The translations under genes and the position numbers were made by a program. A stretch of 64,000 bases of DNA from Acanthacorydalis orientalis (taxonomy: Eukaryota; Arthropoda; Insecta; Megaloptera; Corydalidae), in the NCBI GenBank assembly GCA_034766995.1, contig CM068314.1:25889108-25953107 (forward strand), in the 5' to 3' direction. Numbering within the stretch: position 1 is the first letter of the stretch; each line of letters starts with the position of its first letter. Of the stretch, positions 12,879 to 24,196 are shown one piece after another. A model generated the notes under the pieces. The model did not search any database. It was not told the DNA's origin and was given only the letters and a program-made list of their open reading frames with translations.

Positions 12879-12881
<3 letters not shown>

Positions 12882-12937
<56 letters not shown>

Positions 12938-12969
12938 GTATGTGTAAGTGTGTGTAATTGTGTGTATAA
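12882..12969. repeat. (TA)22-(TATG)n-(TG)n compound microsatellite
   Basis: The pure TA array decays into GTATGTATG and then GTGTGTAA units. Confidence 0.94.
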
Positions 12970-13074
12970 GTGTATAATATTAGATTTATACATATTTATC
13001 TTATTATATTTTTGTTTGAAAAACATAACATTATTAATGTTTTGTTATAAATCATACATAAACGCATACTGCAT

Positions 13075-13560
13075 TCGTCATAACTCTGTTTCGAACATTT
13101 CAACATAAATCTGCAGGGAAAGATCGGCAGCATGAAGTTGGGAAGTGTTTGGTCCGTGCCAAAAACATTTTGTAGCGGACTCATAAATCGTGTACGACTT
13201 GAAAAAGTGGGCGGGTCGGTAAACGTGGTAGGATGAGACGAACAAGCACGCAAAGCTAGAACTACTAGGTCGCATCGCAAATATAGGAATCGAACCTTTT
13301 GGCGGTCTGCTTGCTCACTCTTCAACATCGGACAAACTAGTATTTTGTACAATCTCCGACAGCATCGGCGTCATAAAACGGTTGCCTTTAGTTCGTTTTC
13401 CGGATTGGGTGCAGACTCGACAACCCGTCCCACTCCATGCACTTTACAATCTTCGGAGCAGTCCAACACGCTCTTTTTTGATTTACGACCTGTCCCCAGC
13501 TGCGCGTGTGTGTATGTTTGTACGTCCATTTCTAGTTTGATTGCTGGATGACTTCTCGTT
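13075..13560. other. Balanced-composition island with a SINE-like box
   Basis: About 480 bp is markedly richer in G+C and CpG than its surroundings. Open frames on both strands (up to 118 codons on the minus strand) cross it, but none resembles a known protein and they disagree in frame. A perfect polymerase III B box lies at 13286-13296 on the minus strand. The island is probably an old repeat, not a gene. Confidence 0.4.
13260..13345 (-). repeat. Possible tRNA-derived SINE head
   Basis: On the minus strand, GGTTCGATTCC (13296-13286) is a perfect B box. Nineteen bases upstream of it, TGTTGAAGAGTG matches about ten of twelve positions of an A box. The spacing is shorter than in a tRNA, so part of the tRNA-like body is lost. 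No intact cloverleaf can be drawn. Confidence 0.35.
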
Positions 13561-13667
13561 CCTGCTATATATGAAAGTATATCTTATACTTGATGTCATC
13601 TCACTAGATAGTTAAGATATCATTTATAACGCTATCATGTTTATGATATTTTAGACAATTATATAAA

Positions 13668-13687
13668 TATATATATATATATATATT
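13668..13687. repeat. (TA)10 abutting Helitron-like repeat
   Basis: A short TA array lies immediately 5' of the Helitron-like copy. Confidence 0.85.
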
Positions 13688-14025
13688 TCTGTATATATAA
13701 AATCAAAATTATCCACAAAAAATTCGATGACGTTGACTCATTTGTTTATGATGTCCAGGTTTCTATAGTACCCAGATATGTTTATCTCATATATAAAAAA
13801 ACACGTTGCAATCTGTATGCGATTATGTTTATATAAATATACTAACATATATATATATATAACAACACGTTGCAATATATCTGCGAGAATGATTAGACAT
13901 AAATGTGTTTTAAAAATATGTTTATTGTTTCATTCAGTTACATGATATGCTTATAATTGACAAGTCGGCAAGCGCAGCGAGTCCGAGGGTTTGTGTGCAA
14001 CGTTCAAGGGGCGAAGCCCCTTTCT
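13688..14025 (+). mobile_element. Helitron-like non-autonomous repeat, copy 1
   Basis: The copy begins TCTGTATATATAAAATC and ends just after a GC-rich hairpin (AAGGGGC-GAA-GCCCCTT, 14006-14022). It shares at least four blocks in the same order with the minus-strand copy at 60979-61179: ATAAAATCAAAAT near the start; GACGTTGACT; a TTTCTATAGTACCCAGATATG-type block; and GTTTCATTCAGTTACATG through TTATAATTGACAAGT to the GCGAGTCCGAGGG-type tail. A TC start, an AT-rich 5' end and a GC-rich hairpin a few bases from the 3' end are Helitron hallmarks. Copy 1 carries an extra 130 bp or so (about 13780-13910) that itself contains two direct copies of ACACGTTGCAAT. There is no replication-helicase sequence. 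Confidence 0.5.
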
Positions 14026-14037
14026 GTATATACTTAT

Positions 14038-14083
<46 letters not shown>
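14038..14083. repeat. (CA)n-(TA)n compound microsatellite
   Basis: Eight CA units run directly into about 14 TA units at the 3' side of the Helitron-like copy. Confidence 0.93.
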
Positions 14084-14087
<4 letters not shown>

Positions 14088-14242
14088 GTATTACTGTATG
14101 AAAATTAAAAAAAGTCACTAATGTTCAACTTACATCAAGATCGATGTTATAACATATTAAGATTGTAGAAAAAAAATTAATATATGATGAAAATTGTCGT
14201 TTGATATTCAATTCAGCATTTTTATGATCTATCAATTCATCA

Positions 14243-14425
14243 TTTCAGTCATCCAATGTAGTTATAATTTTTAATTCAATTAATAATAGATTTAGAAGAT
14301 ACACTTTCAATTACAATTGGTATAAAACTATGATTTGCTCCACAACTTTCTGAACATTGTCCATAATATAATCCTGGTCGATTTATAAAAAATCTAATTT
14401 GATTTAATCGTCCTGGGGTTGCGTC
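14243..14425 (-). pseudogene. COX2: NUMT: 3' end of mitochondrial COX2 plus start of trnK
   Basis: On the minus strand from 14425 the frame reads DATPGRLNQ, then [33 protein letters not shown] and KSIIN, followed by TGA (Trp in mitochondrial code). This is the C-terminal copper-site region of cytochrome c oxidase subunit II, including the CSExCGANHSF motif whose Cys, Glu and His residues bind CuA. One usual Ile in that motif reads Ser (AGT for ATT). Directly after the COX2 end comes CATTGGATGACTGAAA (14258-14243), which resembles the start of arthropod trnK; the rest of the tRNA is not recognisable. It uses the mitochondrial code and lies in nuclear repeat DNA, so it is a nuclear copy and not a gene. 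A weak COX2 resemblance may continue to about 14460. Confidence 0.8.
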
Positions 14426-14429
14426 ATAT

Positions 14430-15185
14430 ATCAATATTTAATTATATGTGCATCGTTGTACAAGATATTTTTCGAAAACTGTATGAAATAGAAGTATGTA
14501 ATTTATATGGAACTAGTGATTCATAAAAATGTAAAAAAACACATTTCTTAAGCATCTTAAAATAAAGTGTGCAAATGTGGATTTAAAAAAAAATATTAGT
14601 ATAATTTGTAACATTGAGACTTGCATAAATGTTCGAAGTATACCCTAATATAAATATTTTATTCAATTCCCTCACATAAATCTGTATATAGATAGATAGT
14701 AATCCGTTTAAAATTTTATTGAATAATAAAATAGTAAACGAAACCAAGTGCTGATAATGATTAACATCACGTTATGTGCTATTTTCGTCTCCTATTACAT
14801 CTTCAATTAGAAATTCATGAATCTCTTCGTCTCCGTAAAATCATTTTCTTGATCAATGTGGGCGAAACATACTTACACACAAGGGTACTGATATGCATCC
14901 TTCGCTGGCCATTATACAAGAGTTTCGTGTCTTGTAGATGAACACCGCCTCACAGCATCCGATGCATAATTAATTAAACCTAACCGTATGACAACAAAAC
15001 GAATCTGTGGGAGATACATCATCTTAGAAATGAACTACTTAGGTCTGTGAATAATATTCCACAAATTATGCTTAACTCACTAACACTGCTGTCCTCATGT
15101 TTTTTGCTTTATTATCTGAATTTAAGTATAGTCTATATATGACTGTATAATATAATCATTTATATAATGAACTTTTCTCTCTCTC

Positions 15186-15223
<38 letters not shown>

Positions 15224-16320
15224 GGGTGATTTTTTAATAAAAATCGATTAGAAAAAAATATTATATTTTGGGCCAGTTTATGAATATTGAATATTAAAAT
15301 ACAATTTCGACATTAATGTTCACTTCTATTTTAATATTCCTTTGATTATATATCAAACAACTGATTATGAACTTACCCGAGATAATTTAATTATATGTGA
15401 ACAAAGCCGTATAATTTTCTCTGTAATATTTGATGTGTGTATTATTTTATGAAAAACCATTAAATCTTTGATATAATAGTGTAACCTTTTTTTAAATCAG
15501 TTGGAGTGTTATGACGTTTTTTTGGATTTTTAATCTGCGACTATATAATTTTTTGTACTATTTTGAAATGTTACTGGTTTCTTGAGATTTTTTTACGATT
15601 GTCTTGTATTTTGTAATTAATAATTATATTGATGATTGTTTGAAGACTCTAGTTTTGAATATTTTCTATGGTAGCATTTAAATCCGTATTTAGTTGTATT
15701 ATTTAAAATGAATAAACACTGCGTTGAATCACATTTTTTTCTTCTTTATGAATTAGTTATAAAATATTGTTTGAGAAATTTGTAACATATTTTAAATTGA
15801 TGATTATATTACTTCCATATGAGATTTTAGAATTCAGTTTACTTTGGTGTATTCAAGTTATTTTTTTTCTGATGTATTTATATTAAATTGAAATATTTTT
15901 ACCGTTTTTCGGTAAATTAAACAATTAGCGCTTATCATTTTACAAAATTCCAAAAATTTACAAATCCTAGCTTTGAATAAATCATGAAATATGCAAGAAT
16001 GCCCCTATTATTATACATGAAACAGAAAACAGATTTGGAAACTAATGTTGTTTGTATACTGAGGTCACATGTTTCACATATTGGACAATCTCGTGTTGGG
16101 GAATTGAACTCCACACGTCGATTGAACATGTGTCCACAAATTTTATGTCTCGTCTCGTCAATAAAAAAGCGAAGCACGGAGAATCGTGCCGTCACTCAAT
16201 CAGCTTCTGATTGGGTTGAGGAGGGAAATTTGTCAATCAGTTTTTCATCGGGAAGACGAAAAAGTTTTCATCAACTATGACGTTACATCTATAGAGTACA
16301 TCACAGAGTGTTTTACACAA
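14430..16320. other. AT-rich gene-free stretch
   Basis: No gene is recognised. A (TA)n tract is at 15189-15221. A more balanced patch at about 16050-16290 contains a minus-strand frame with a CPICETC motif and a B-box-like GGAGTTCAATTCC, but neither is convincing as a gene. Confidence 0.45.
15189..15221. repeat. (CT)n-(TA)16 microsatellite
   Basis: A TTTCTCTCTCTCCTC run leads into the TA array, which ends in ACCGGGTGAT. Confidence 0.93.
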
Positions 16321-16326
16321 AACTTT

Positions 16327-16328
<2 letters not shown>

Positions 16329-16370
<42 letters not shown>
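16329..16370. repeat. (TA)n microsatellite
   Basis: About 17 TA units, then GTATATATT. Confidence 0.94.
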
Positions 16371-16371
<1 letters not shown>

Positions 16372-17044
16372 TAACGAAATATTTTTATTTCTGAACTGTT
16401 TTATATATAACGTTTCAAAATTATTTAATTGATAAATATTTATTAAAATATCTCAATTAAATTTTTTGTTAGTTGTGCATTTCATTATTCAATTTGTTAA
16501 TTGAAACACTAGATTAAACAAAAATATTTTCGATTTTTTGTCATTTTTTCAATGGTATGGATTTAACAGATTTGTATTTATATTTATACATTTTTCTCTG
16601 TATACTTTTTATTTTTGTTATATCTACTAACTAAGCTATGGAAAAATAGTTTTTTCTTGATTTTAAATTAATTGAATCTCAAATAATGAAATACTTTTTG
16701 TAGTATTTACAATATTTCACGTGCAGAAGCGGTCATTACTGTAAAAATAACTATCACTCATCTGGAATCCGCTATAGTAACGCTGAAATAAAATTTTATG
16801 AATTCGAGACTAGATTTTCAAAATATATTTGTTGGTGTTTATAATTTTAATTCTCACTATGCGACCAGATTTACTTTCATAAATGGTCTCTCCATATATC
16901 AATATGCACCAAATTTCATTGATGTTGGTTTCATATTGTCTTGGGTAGATTTTGATAGCGATTCCATTATTTTCGAAGTGAAAAGGTTCATAAAAATCTT
17001 AATGCGCTTAAGTTGAATATACCACCAACTAATTGAACATAAAT

Positions 17045-17099
<55 letters not shown>

Positions 17100-17118
17100 T
17101 GCGTATATGTATGTATGT
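17045..17118. repeat. (TA)n with TATG tail
   Basis: About 24 TA units decay into CATATATGCG and TATGTATG units. Confidence 0.94.
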
Positions 17119-18780
17119 ACAAATTTTGATATATTATTTAATTTTTTTAAATATCCATCAGTTGAAAAAAGTTGTATGAAGTTAGAGATGTTGCAAATCA
17201 CAGCGAAAATTAAAAATCAATACATCAGTATTTATTTACATAATTGATTGATTGTATTTTAATTCGTATTGAAATTCTCTAATATTAGATTTTAATGTTA
17301 ATTTTATATTTTTGGTAAAATTATTTAAAGATTGTGTATTAATTGATTGTTATATAATAAAACATAAGCACGCATTAATTATCAAAGTCTGAATATCAAT
17401 CAATAAACGTTATTATTAATTCAAATTGTTACACAAATCTCCAAGTTAATTAAATATCGGTAGTAATTCAATTACTTATTCAAAACTTCTACGAAACAAT
17501 TAAATATCAGATAGTTTCAAGTAATGGTTCCGTTTGTTTCGCTTACATATATTTCGCCTCAATAAATACATCGTGTGAATCTATTACCTTTCCTGTATTT
17601 CCACAAAATTACAATTGTAATTTCACTAATAAGTATGGAAATCTGTTTCATTGTTTTATAGTACGATTGCATATTTTATCATTTTTATCTCTTTTATCAT
17701 TCAGTCATTAAATGAACAGGTAAATATAATCAGTAAATTTGATAAAATATTGTATCATTATTACATAATTGTCATAAATATTTTCATTGCAGGAACAATC
17801 GTATAAAACAAACCCTAAGCTACATATATTATCACAAATCAGCTAAAGCAGACATGACAATTGAGAATGATAATATATAATTGAAAATATTGTGTTCGTT
17901 TACCCCTTCAGTTTGACTAATCAGTTGTCCATGCCGTTTTCACTATGTAAATACACAAAACTACATTGTGCGTACATGTACATATATATGCGCTTAATGT
18001 AATGACGTATTTTACAGGCTTGTAATGCATTTATATGTAGAATGTAGATAACATTTATCAAACTGATATTTTCACATTTCGTTCAGTGTAAATAAAACGT
18101 ACACGTATGTATATATATATACATATAATAGTCACTTGCAAAAATTGATCTCTTTTATACATGTACATTGATTTGTTAACATTTGAAATTGACAAAAATG
18201 TAAATGAGATTCGTAAATGATTTAAAACACAAATCATTAAAATTAAAAAAAATGGAACGTTAATGTGTATATGAAATTGCTTTTATGGACTATTTTTCGG
18301 TTATGATGGTATTAAACTACTGCATAATTTAAAAATGAATATGAATTCGTTTACTTTAAAGAGAAAACCATTTTTTTTTATTTATAATGTAGAAATTTTA
18401 ATTAAAGAAAGCAGATTTTTTTTAAAATTCAATGAAAGAAGTTTGTAACATTAATATTTTTTTATGAGTCTTTGATTTAAATCTTTTTGTAATTCGTGAT
18501 GTTTTTATTCAAATATTTCAGAGTAGTTAGAGACAATTTAATCGTGTGTAGATAATTTTTAAGTAAATTACTTAAGAAATTAAATAATAATAAGTACAAG
18601 TAGTAGCACGTGAATCATATTAGATAGTAACAAAAATGAGAAAAGACGAATCGAGTTAATGCTGGTAAATTTATTATTTACATAAGAGTTAAATGGGCGT
18701 ATAAAGTGAAATAAGATTTGAATTCTCGAAAAAAATACATTAGTAGTTAAAGTTAAGAAGAATCGGCGATATTTCATCGG
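17119..18780. other. AT-rich gene-free stretch
   Basis: No gene or transposon is recognised. A 65-codon minus frame at 18580-18777 is hydrophobic, AT-driven sequence. Confidence 0.5.
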
Positions 18781-18787
18781 AAGAGGG

Positions 18788-18965
18788 TGAATTTTACATC
18801 ACGACAATGCGCTTACATAGCGTTCCCACATCTGTCAACAATCAATTGAAGATTTAGAAATTTAAATCATGTTCCACCCATTCCATTCAAGAGCTTAAGT
18901 CTTAACTTTCCTTTTCTGTTTTTGGAAGCGAGAAAGAATTGCACTACCACCAGTTCGATTCCAAT
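18788..18965 (+). pseudogene. Mariner transposase catalytic-domain remnant
   Basis: In one plus-strand frame the sequence reads LHHDNALT around 18794-18817. This is the mariner signature (HHDNARPH) that carries the second catalytic aspartate (18803-18805). About 30 residues on comes IMFHPFHSRA and then a VLTFLFCFWK stretch, aligning with the usual HPPYSPDLAPSDYHLF block. Several stops interrupt the frame, and both conserved acidic positions of that block are replaced, so the remnant is certainly inactive. The first catalytic aspartate and the N-terminal half are not recognisable upstream. It cannot be the missing half of the fragment at 29270-29592 in any simple way, since the two are 10 kb apart and in opposite orientation. 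Confidence 0.6.
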
Positions 18966-19679
18966 AATCACGTCAACGGTTCGGTATTTATTCTAGGCTT
19001 AGAGAATACCACCATCTTGCGAACAAAATATTAAAGGATTGTTATTAGAATATAAGTAAATATTTGAATAAAAGAATATTTTATATGAAATTATTGTTTT
19101 TTGGTGATTAATAAAATGTTAGTGAAGTAATTGAATATCTATTATTAAATAATTTTATACATTTAAATATACTGTTTATTACTGAAATTTGTGTAAAATT
19201 TGCAATTTATAAAGTTATATGCCAATGGTGTTTTTTAAACAATATAGTGAAATGTATAAGATAATTATAAATTAAGACGATATAGAGTCGTAAATTATTT
19301 ATAACAACATCTAACAACAAAAATTAAACAATTATACATATACATATACATATATATATATATATAAGAAAATTAAAAAGTTTATTTATTTATAACAAAA
19401 TATTCTAATTTCTAAAAAAAATTGTAGAAATTACTTTGTGCATTTTTCGCATTTACTGTGTTTTTATTTAATAACATAATATATTTCTGGTTATTTTTTT
19501 TAGTAAAGTACATTTTTTATAATTATAGCAGTATAAATCAAGTCAGCAAAAATATGTGAGTTTAAATCTAAAGAAGCGGCTTTAATTTTAGAACGAATAA
19601 ACAACACTTTTTGTTCTGTTTCGATAAAAAAAGTTTTATTTGGAAAACTTTGTGTCTGAATAGATAACTAAATCGAATT

Positions 19680-20110
19680 CATTTGTCACATTTGTTCGCA
19701 CCATGCAGTAACATTTACGGGTATCTCTTTTATTACACGTTTCTCTGTCAGATTCCTGTACGCGCTATATAATTCTGCTTCATTCACACTCATATAAGCG
19801 CTATTTACATACATTCGAACTAGCCAACATTTGAACATACACATACAATTCACACACGTACACTGATTTCTAGTGCGTGTTTGGAGACAACTACGCGATG
19901 ATCATGGTGATACGACGCTCTTCCGTTAGCAGTGGCACGAGTCTCTTGAGACCGACGAAAGCTTCTGCATAATCCAGTAATTAGTGGACAAACTGATTGC
20001 AAGCCGAGCCATTTGCATATATGCATGTATATCTAATGGTGGAGTAGCTCGAACGTTTTGTGTTTTCAGCATTTCACCCGCTTTTGTGTAACAAGATATA
20101 TGTACATTTG
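19680..20110. other. Balanced-composition island, unidentified
   Basis: Some 430 bp have normal base composition, with several CpG (ACGCGATGATCATGG, ACGACGCTC) and no long open frame. I recognise no protein or RNA. It could be an untranslated exon, an enhancer or an old repeat. Confidence 0.35.
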
Positions 20111-20268
20111 CATGCTCTACGTTTGTAAGTAAGGAAAAATACTTTCATGTCAAATGTACATTTGTAATTGATAGTCATTTTTTTAACAGAAAGTACTTTT
20201 GGGTCCGGGTAAAATGAAAACTGGAGCGTATCATTATAAATTCAAGGAACAAACATATTATGTGTGTA

Positions 20269-20272
<4 letters not shown>

Positions 20273-20334
<62 letters not shown>
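20273..20334. repeat. (TA)n microsatellite, about 29 units
   Basis: Uninterrupted TA array about 190 bp upstream of the Tc1-like element. Confidence 0.95.
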
Positions 20335-20521
20335 TATAAAAGGCAAGAAAAGTTGGTAAATAATGACTGAATAGTAGAAATGGTTTTGCAGTCTACAGTG
20401 TTCACTGATGTTGCATTATATTTTTCTATGAAAAAATTAATCATTTTTGTATTTACAATAAAAATGGTGCAATAAGGTAAAATTATGTGCATGTTCACCG
20501 ACACTCGTATTCGAGCATTTA

Positions 20522-21758
20522 AGTATTCGTTTGAAAACTCTAAAAGTAAACACATTAAAACTTAGAATTTCATATGAAGAAAGTTCGTAAAATTGATATC
20601 TCTAGAATAGTAATGTTTTTGATTGTTTTGTTGTACATGAAATAGATATCAGCAGTCATGGGAAGAAAAGGATTTGAAACAACAATAAAAACAAGAAAAT
20701 TAGTAGCTTTCTTACATGAAAGCGGTAAATCTCTAAGAGAAATTAATAAATTAGTGCAAAGAAGTTATACCACCATGTAATATAGTATAAAAAAGTAAAA
20801 TATGCGAAAGTAATGCCGAAAATAAACCCAGAAATATAAGGAGAAAAGACTAAGTGATCGGGTTGAGCTTGAAATTTTGAATGAAGTAAGAAAGAATTCT
20901 TTCATTAATGCTCCTAATCTTTCAGTTATTTTTGGGAATACAAGGGAAAAACGTTAAGGCGCGTACAATTAATAGATCCTTGAGTAAATATGACTACAAG
21001 AAAATTACTACAATTACTAATTACTACAACAAATTAGCTAGAAGAAAACCCTTCATTAATAGAATTAATAGAAAGAAGCGTCTAGAATTTCCTCAAAGAC
21101 ATATAAAAAATGATGTGGAGTTTTGAAATAAAATAATTTTCTTCGATGAAAGCAAATTTTGTTTTTTTTTTCGGTTGGTATGGAGAGCAAAAAGTATGAC
21201 GAAAATCAAATAAAAGCGTGGACAAAGAAATGTTGATTCCAACAATCAAACATGGTGGAGGATCACTTATGGTACAGGAATGTTTTTCGGCTTCTAGAGT
21301 TGGAAAACTACACTTTATTAACGGAATCATGAATATAACAAAATATTTTGACCTTTTAAAAAACAATTTAAGAAATAGTTCTGAAAATGTAAAGCTTGCA
21401 GATAGGTCTGTGTTTATCAAGATAATAACACAAATTGTTGGATTCTCGATTATGGCTCCTCTACAATTGTCCGCAAGTCCTAGATACACATCTACAATCA
21501 ACTGACCTGAATCCAATTGATAAATATATGGTCAATTTTGAAGAAAAGTATTCGAAAACATAAAATATAACATGGGAGATCTGTGGTCTGCTCTGTTATC
21601 CGAATGAGAAAATTTACACCGAATATTAAAAGAAAGTTAGTTTAATCTGTGCCAAATAGATTGAGAGAAGTAATAAAACAGAACGACTGCGCTACCCGAT
21701 ATTAGATATAGTATTCTTAATTCATTTTCTTACAAGATACTTTTGTGAACGAATACTG
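20522..21758 (+). mobile_element. Tc1-like element, near full length, inactive
   Basis: The element of about 1.24 kb is delimited by short imperfect inverted ends: AGTATTCGTTTGAAAA from 20522 and, as reverse complement of the right end, CAGTATTCGTTCACAAAAG ending at 21758. Tc1 ends normally begin CAGT next to TA; here the left C and the flanking TA duplications are eroded. The length is what is expected of a complete Tc1 (1.2-1.3 kb). It contains a single plus-strand transposase reading, described separately. Confidence 0.72.
20658..21705 (+). pseudogene. Tc1-like transposase (DD34E group), many frameshifts and stops
   Basis: The copy starts MGRKGFETTIKTRKLVAFLH at an ATG at 20658, covers the N-terminal helix-turn-helix region (ESGKSLREINKLVQRSYTTM, then a stop), and continues through RKNSFINAPNLSVIF, ARRKPFINRINRKKRLEF and IIFFDESKF. 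The first catalytic Asp is at 21145-21147. TIKHGGGSLMVQECFSAS and VGKLHFINGIM follow, then QDNN with the second Asp at 21421-21423. The last catalytic block is STDLNPID, where Asp (21519-21521) stands in place of the usual Glu. The C-terminus VPNRLREVIKQ ends at a TAG at 21703-21705. The reading needs at least five frame changes and several stops, so it is dead. The whole family length, about 340 residues, is represented. Confidence 0.85.
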
Positions 21759-21966
21759 CTGTCCTATATTTTTTTGAAATAGTTTTTAATTTTACTTGTT
21801 AATTTTTTTGTATTAGTGAACTAAACGGATTCTTTTATAACAAATTAAAATAACATATAAATATAATAATTTATTAACAAAAAGAATGAAATGTTTCGTC
21901 ACAATTTGTTTTTTACTATTTCATCGATCGATAATACTACTGTACGAATATGGGTGTCAGATACTG

Positions 21967-21990
21967 TATATATATATATATATATATATA
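21967..21990. repeat. (TA)12 microsatellite
   Basis: Short TA array downstream of the Tc1-like element. Confidence 0.9.
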
Positions 21991-23333
21991 GTCAGATAAA
22001 AAAGTCTCAGTGCACTCATAACTTATAACAAACAATTTGAATTATTATAATAAATTATTATTAATGAATGTTTAGTTTCTAAATTGAAATAACTTTTTTA
22101 TAAAAATAATAACTATTTAATTTTTATATACATATGTAATTTTATATTCTTGTAAAGATTTCGACTTGAAATAATTTATAAAAATGTACATTTCAATAAT
22201 ATTCATATATTTGATTATCAAACATTAAATGATAATAAATAATTATTAATAATAAATAAAATGTTTTATGTATGTTTGCGTTTATTAATCAGAAATACAC
22301 AAAACATATCAATAACAGAATGAAATGAAACCGGATTCATATATTTTGACTCTGTTCAGTCATCTTTATTCGTAATACAACACATTTCTTTATATCTAAC
22401 CACGCTATTGATAATGACACGTAACATATTTTCTAATTATTTTATAAGGACAGAAGATTCATTTTCTTCCTTGGTTTTTTTGTCTCTTTTGCGTATAAAT
22501 TAATATTAGATATAAACTTTGTTATATAACGTAGAGACAAAATATACTGTTCTTATATTAATAATTTTAGTATAACATTTTATAGTGTTTCTACGTTTGT
22601 AGATAAGAATTCGAAAATAAATTAGTTAGTAAATATTATACGTATAAGGTATAAGTGTATTATGTAACTTGTTGACAACACATTCCATTTTCTAAATTGA
22701 AATTGCTTTTGAATTTTATGTAATTTTCTATTCATTCGTCGATTTTACTCTTTGAACAGCTAGTAATAATTATTTACGTCAAGGTGTATAGTGTGTCCGT
22801 TATACTTACAGTTTCAGTTGTACATTCGCAGTGTGTGTTAGTATAATAATTGATGTGCAACGTTCTTCATCAATTATCGATATCTGATAACGCGCAGTAA
22901 GTTAATCCAATTTCATATACTTCAAGTTTTTGATCTTTTCAAAACAATCAGTAAAAATAATTTCAGTTTAATTCAATTTACAGATTGAACATTATGCTTT
23001 ATAATTAAATATAAAAGTAATTTTTATTTCAATTTTATTTTAAAATCATTATTTTTACCATAGTGGTTATATAACAAACAGCTGTTGATTTCAACATTTT
23101 TTTTTTGAATGAACGACACCGAAAATATAGGTAATTTAATCATTTTTCCGTATTACATTACACACGTATACTTTTTTCCGCAATTTGATTACTTTGAGTT
23201 ATCAATCTACTTCAAAGTTATTCGGTAATACACTCTATGCTTTACGCCTGTCATATTCATTGAACTGAAAAGTGTAGTTATATGTACATAATATTTGAAT
23301 TACTCATGTTTTTATATATACATGTGTGTATGC

Positions 23334-23377
<44 letters not shown>

Positions 23378-23898
23378 AATATAATTAATATATATTTAGT
23401 ACTTAATTTTTTATATGTATATTTTATTAATAGAATGCTCTTTTAGAGTGCCAATGAAGTCAATATATTTGTAGTAAAATCTAGTGTATGATATTTGTCT
23501 TTTGATACTGATATCATATTACTATTTCATAATTTTCAACGTTCTTAATTTTGTACTTTAACACGCCTTTATAAATTAACAAAATAAACAAATACTAATC
23601 TGCTATGAAAAAGTAAAGTGATATTACAGACAGAGATATGTGTAGAGTTCGTATTTACTTTTCAATTCAGTGACAACAGATGTTAGTTTTATTATATATA
23701 TATATATAATACATCACAATTATTAAATGGTTTATCACGATTTAATAATTTTTGGTAAAAGCAAAAAAAACATTCTATTAAAAATAGACCAATAAAAAAT
23801 ATAACAGACTAAAATGGTTATAGTATATTTTAAATTGTTTTAGTTGCTGTTAAAAATAAATGTTTCTAAGCATGAAAATGGTTAAAAAAAATAAAAAT
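21991..23898. other. AT-rich gene-free stretch
   Basis: No gene is recognised. It contains a (TA)n-(TG)n tract at 23339-23378 and a short TA tract near 23692-23709. Confidence 0.5.
23339..23378. repeat. (TA)n-(TG)n compound microsatellite
   Basis: About 13 TA units, then GTGTGTGTGTGTG. Confidence 0.92.
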
Positions 23899-23925
23899 AT
23901 ACATGTGTATATATATTTATATATA

Positions 23926-23969
<44 letters not shown>

Positions 23970-24129
23970 AATATGTATATATATATATATATATATATGT
24001 GTGTATATATATAAATATCTATATATATATATATATATACATGTTATCTCTATATATATATATTATATATATATATATATATACATATATGTATGTTTAT
24101 ATGTGTATATATATATATGTATGTATATT

Positions 24130-24171
<42 letters not shown>

Positions 24172-24196
24172 TGTATATATATATATATATATATGT
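23899..24196. repeat. 300-bp complex TA/TG/TATG satellite-like block
   Basis: Nearly 300 bp consist of TA arrays broken every 20-50 bases by GTGTA, TAAATATG, TACATG or TCTA words. A 103-codon open frame (YIYI, with MYVYMC and similar) is entirely translated repeat. Similar interruption words recur in register, which suggests expansion of a larger unit and not simple slippage alone. Confidence 0.9.

Larger units (their letters stand above)
10640..13070. other. AT-rich gene-free stretch
   Basis: No gene or transposon is recognised. It contains three long TA tracts (11408-11450, 12541-12602 and 12882-12969). The rest is AT-rich sequence with no clear repeats. Confidence 0.5.

Noticed and set aside
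12996..13352. 118-codon minus-strand frame
   Set aside because: It crosses a B-box-containing repeat-like island, competes with other frames on both strands, and resembles no known protein.
15935..16195. Minus frame with CPICETC as a zinc finger or retroelement piece
   Set aside because: There is one isolated CxxC-like motif, no second pair and no flanking retroelement sequence.
21082..21516. 144-codon minus-strand frame, the longest in the window
   Set aside because: It is the antisense shadow of the Tc1-like transposase pseudogene on the plus strand.
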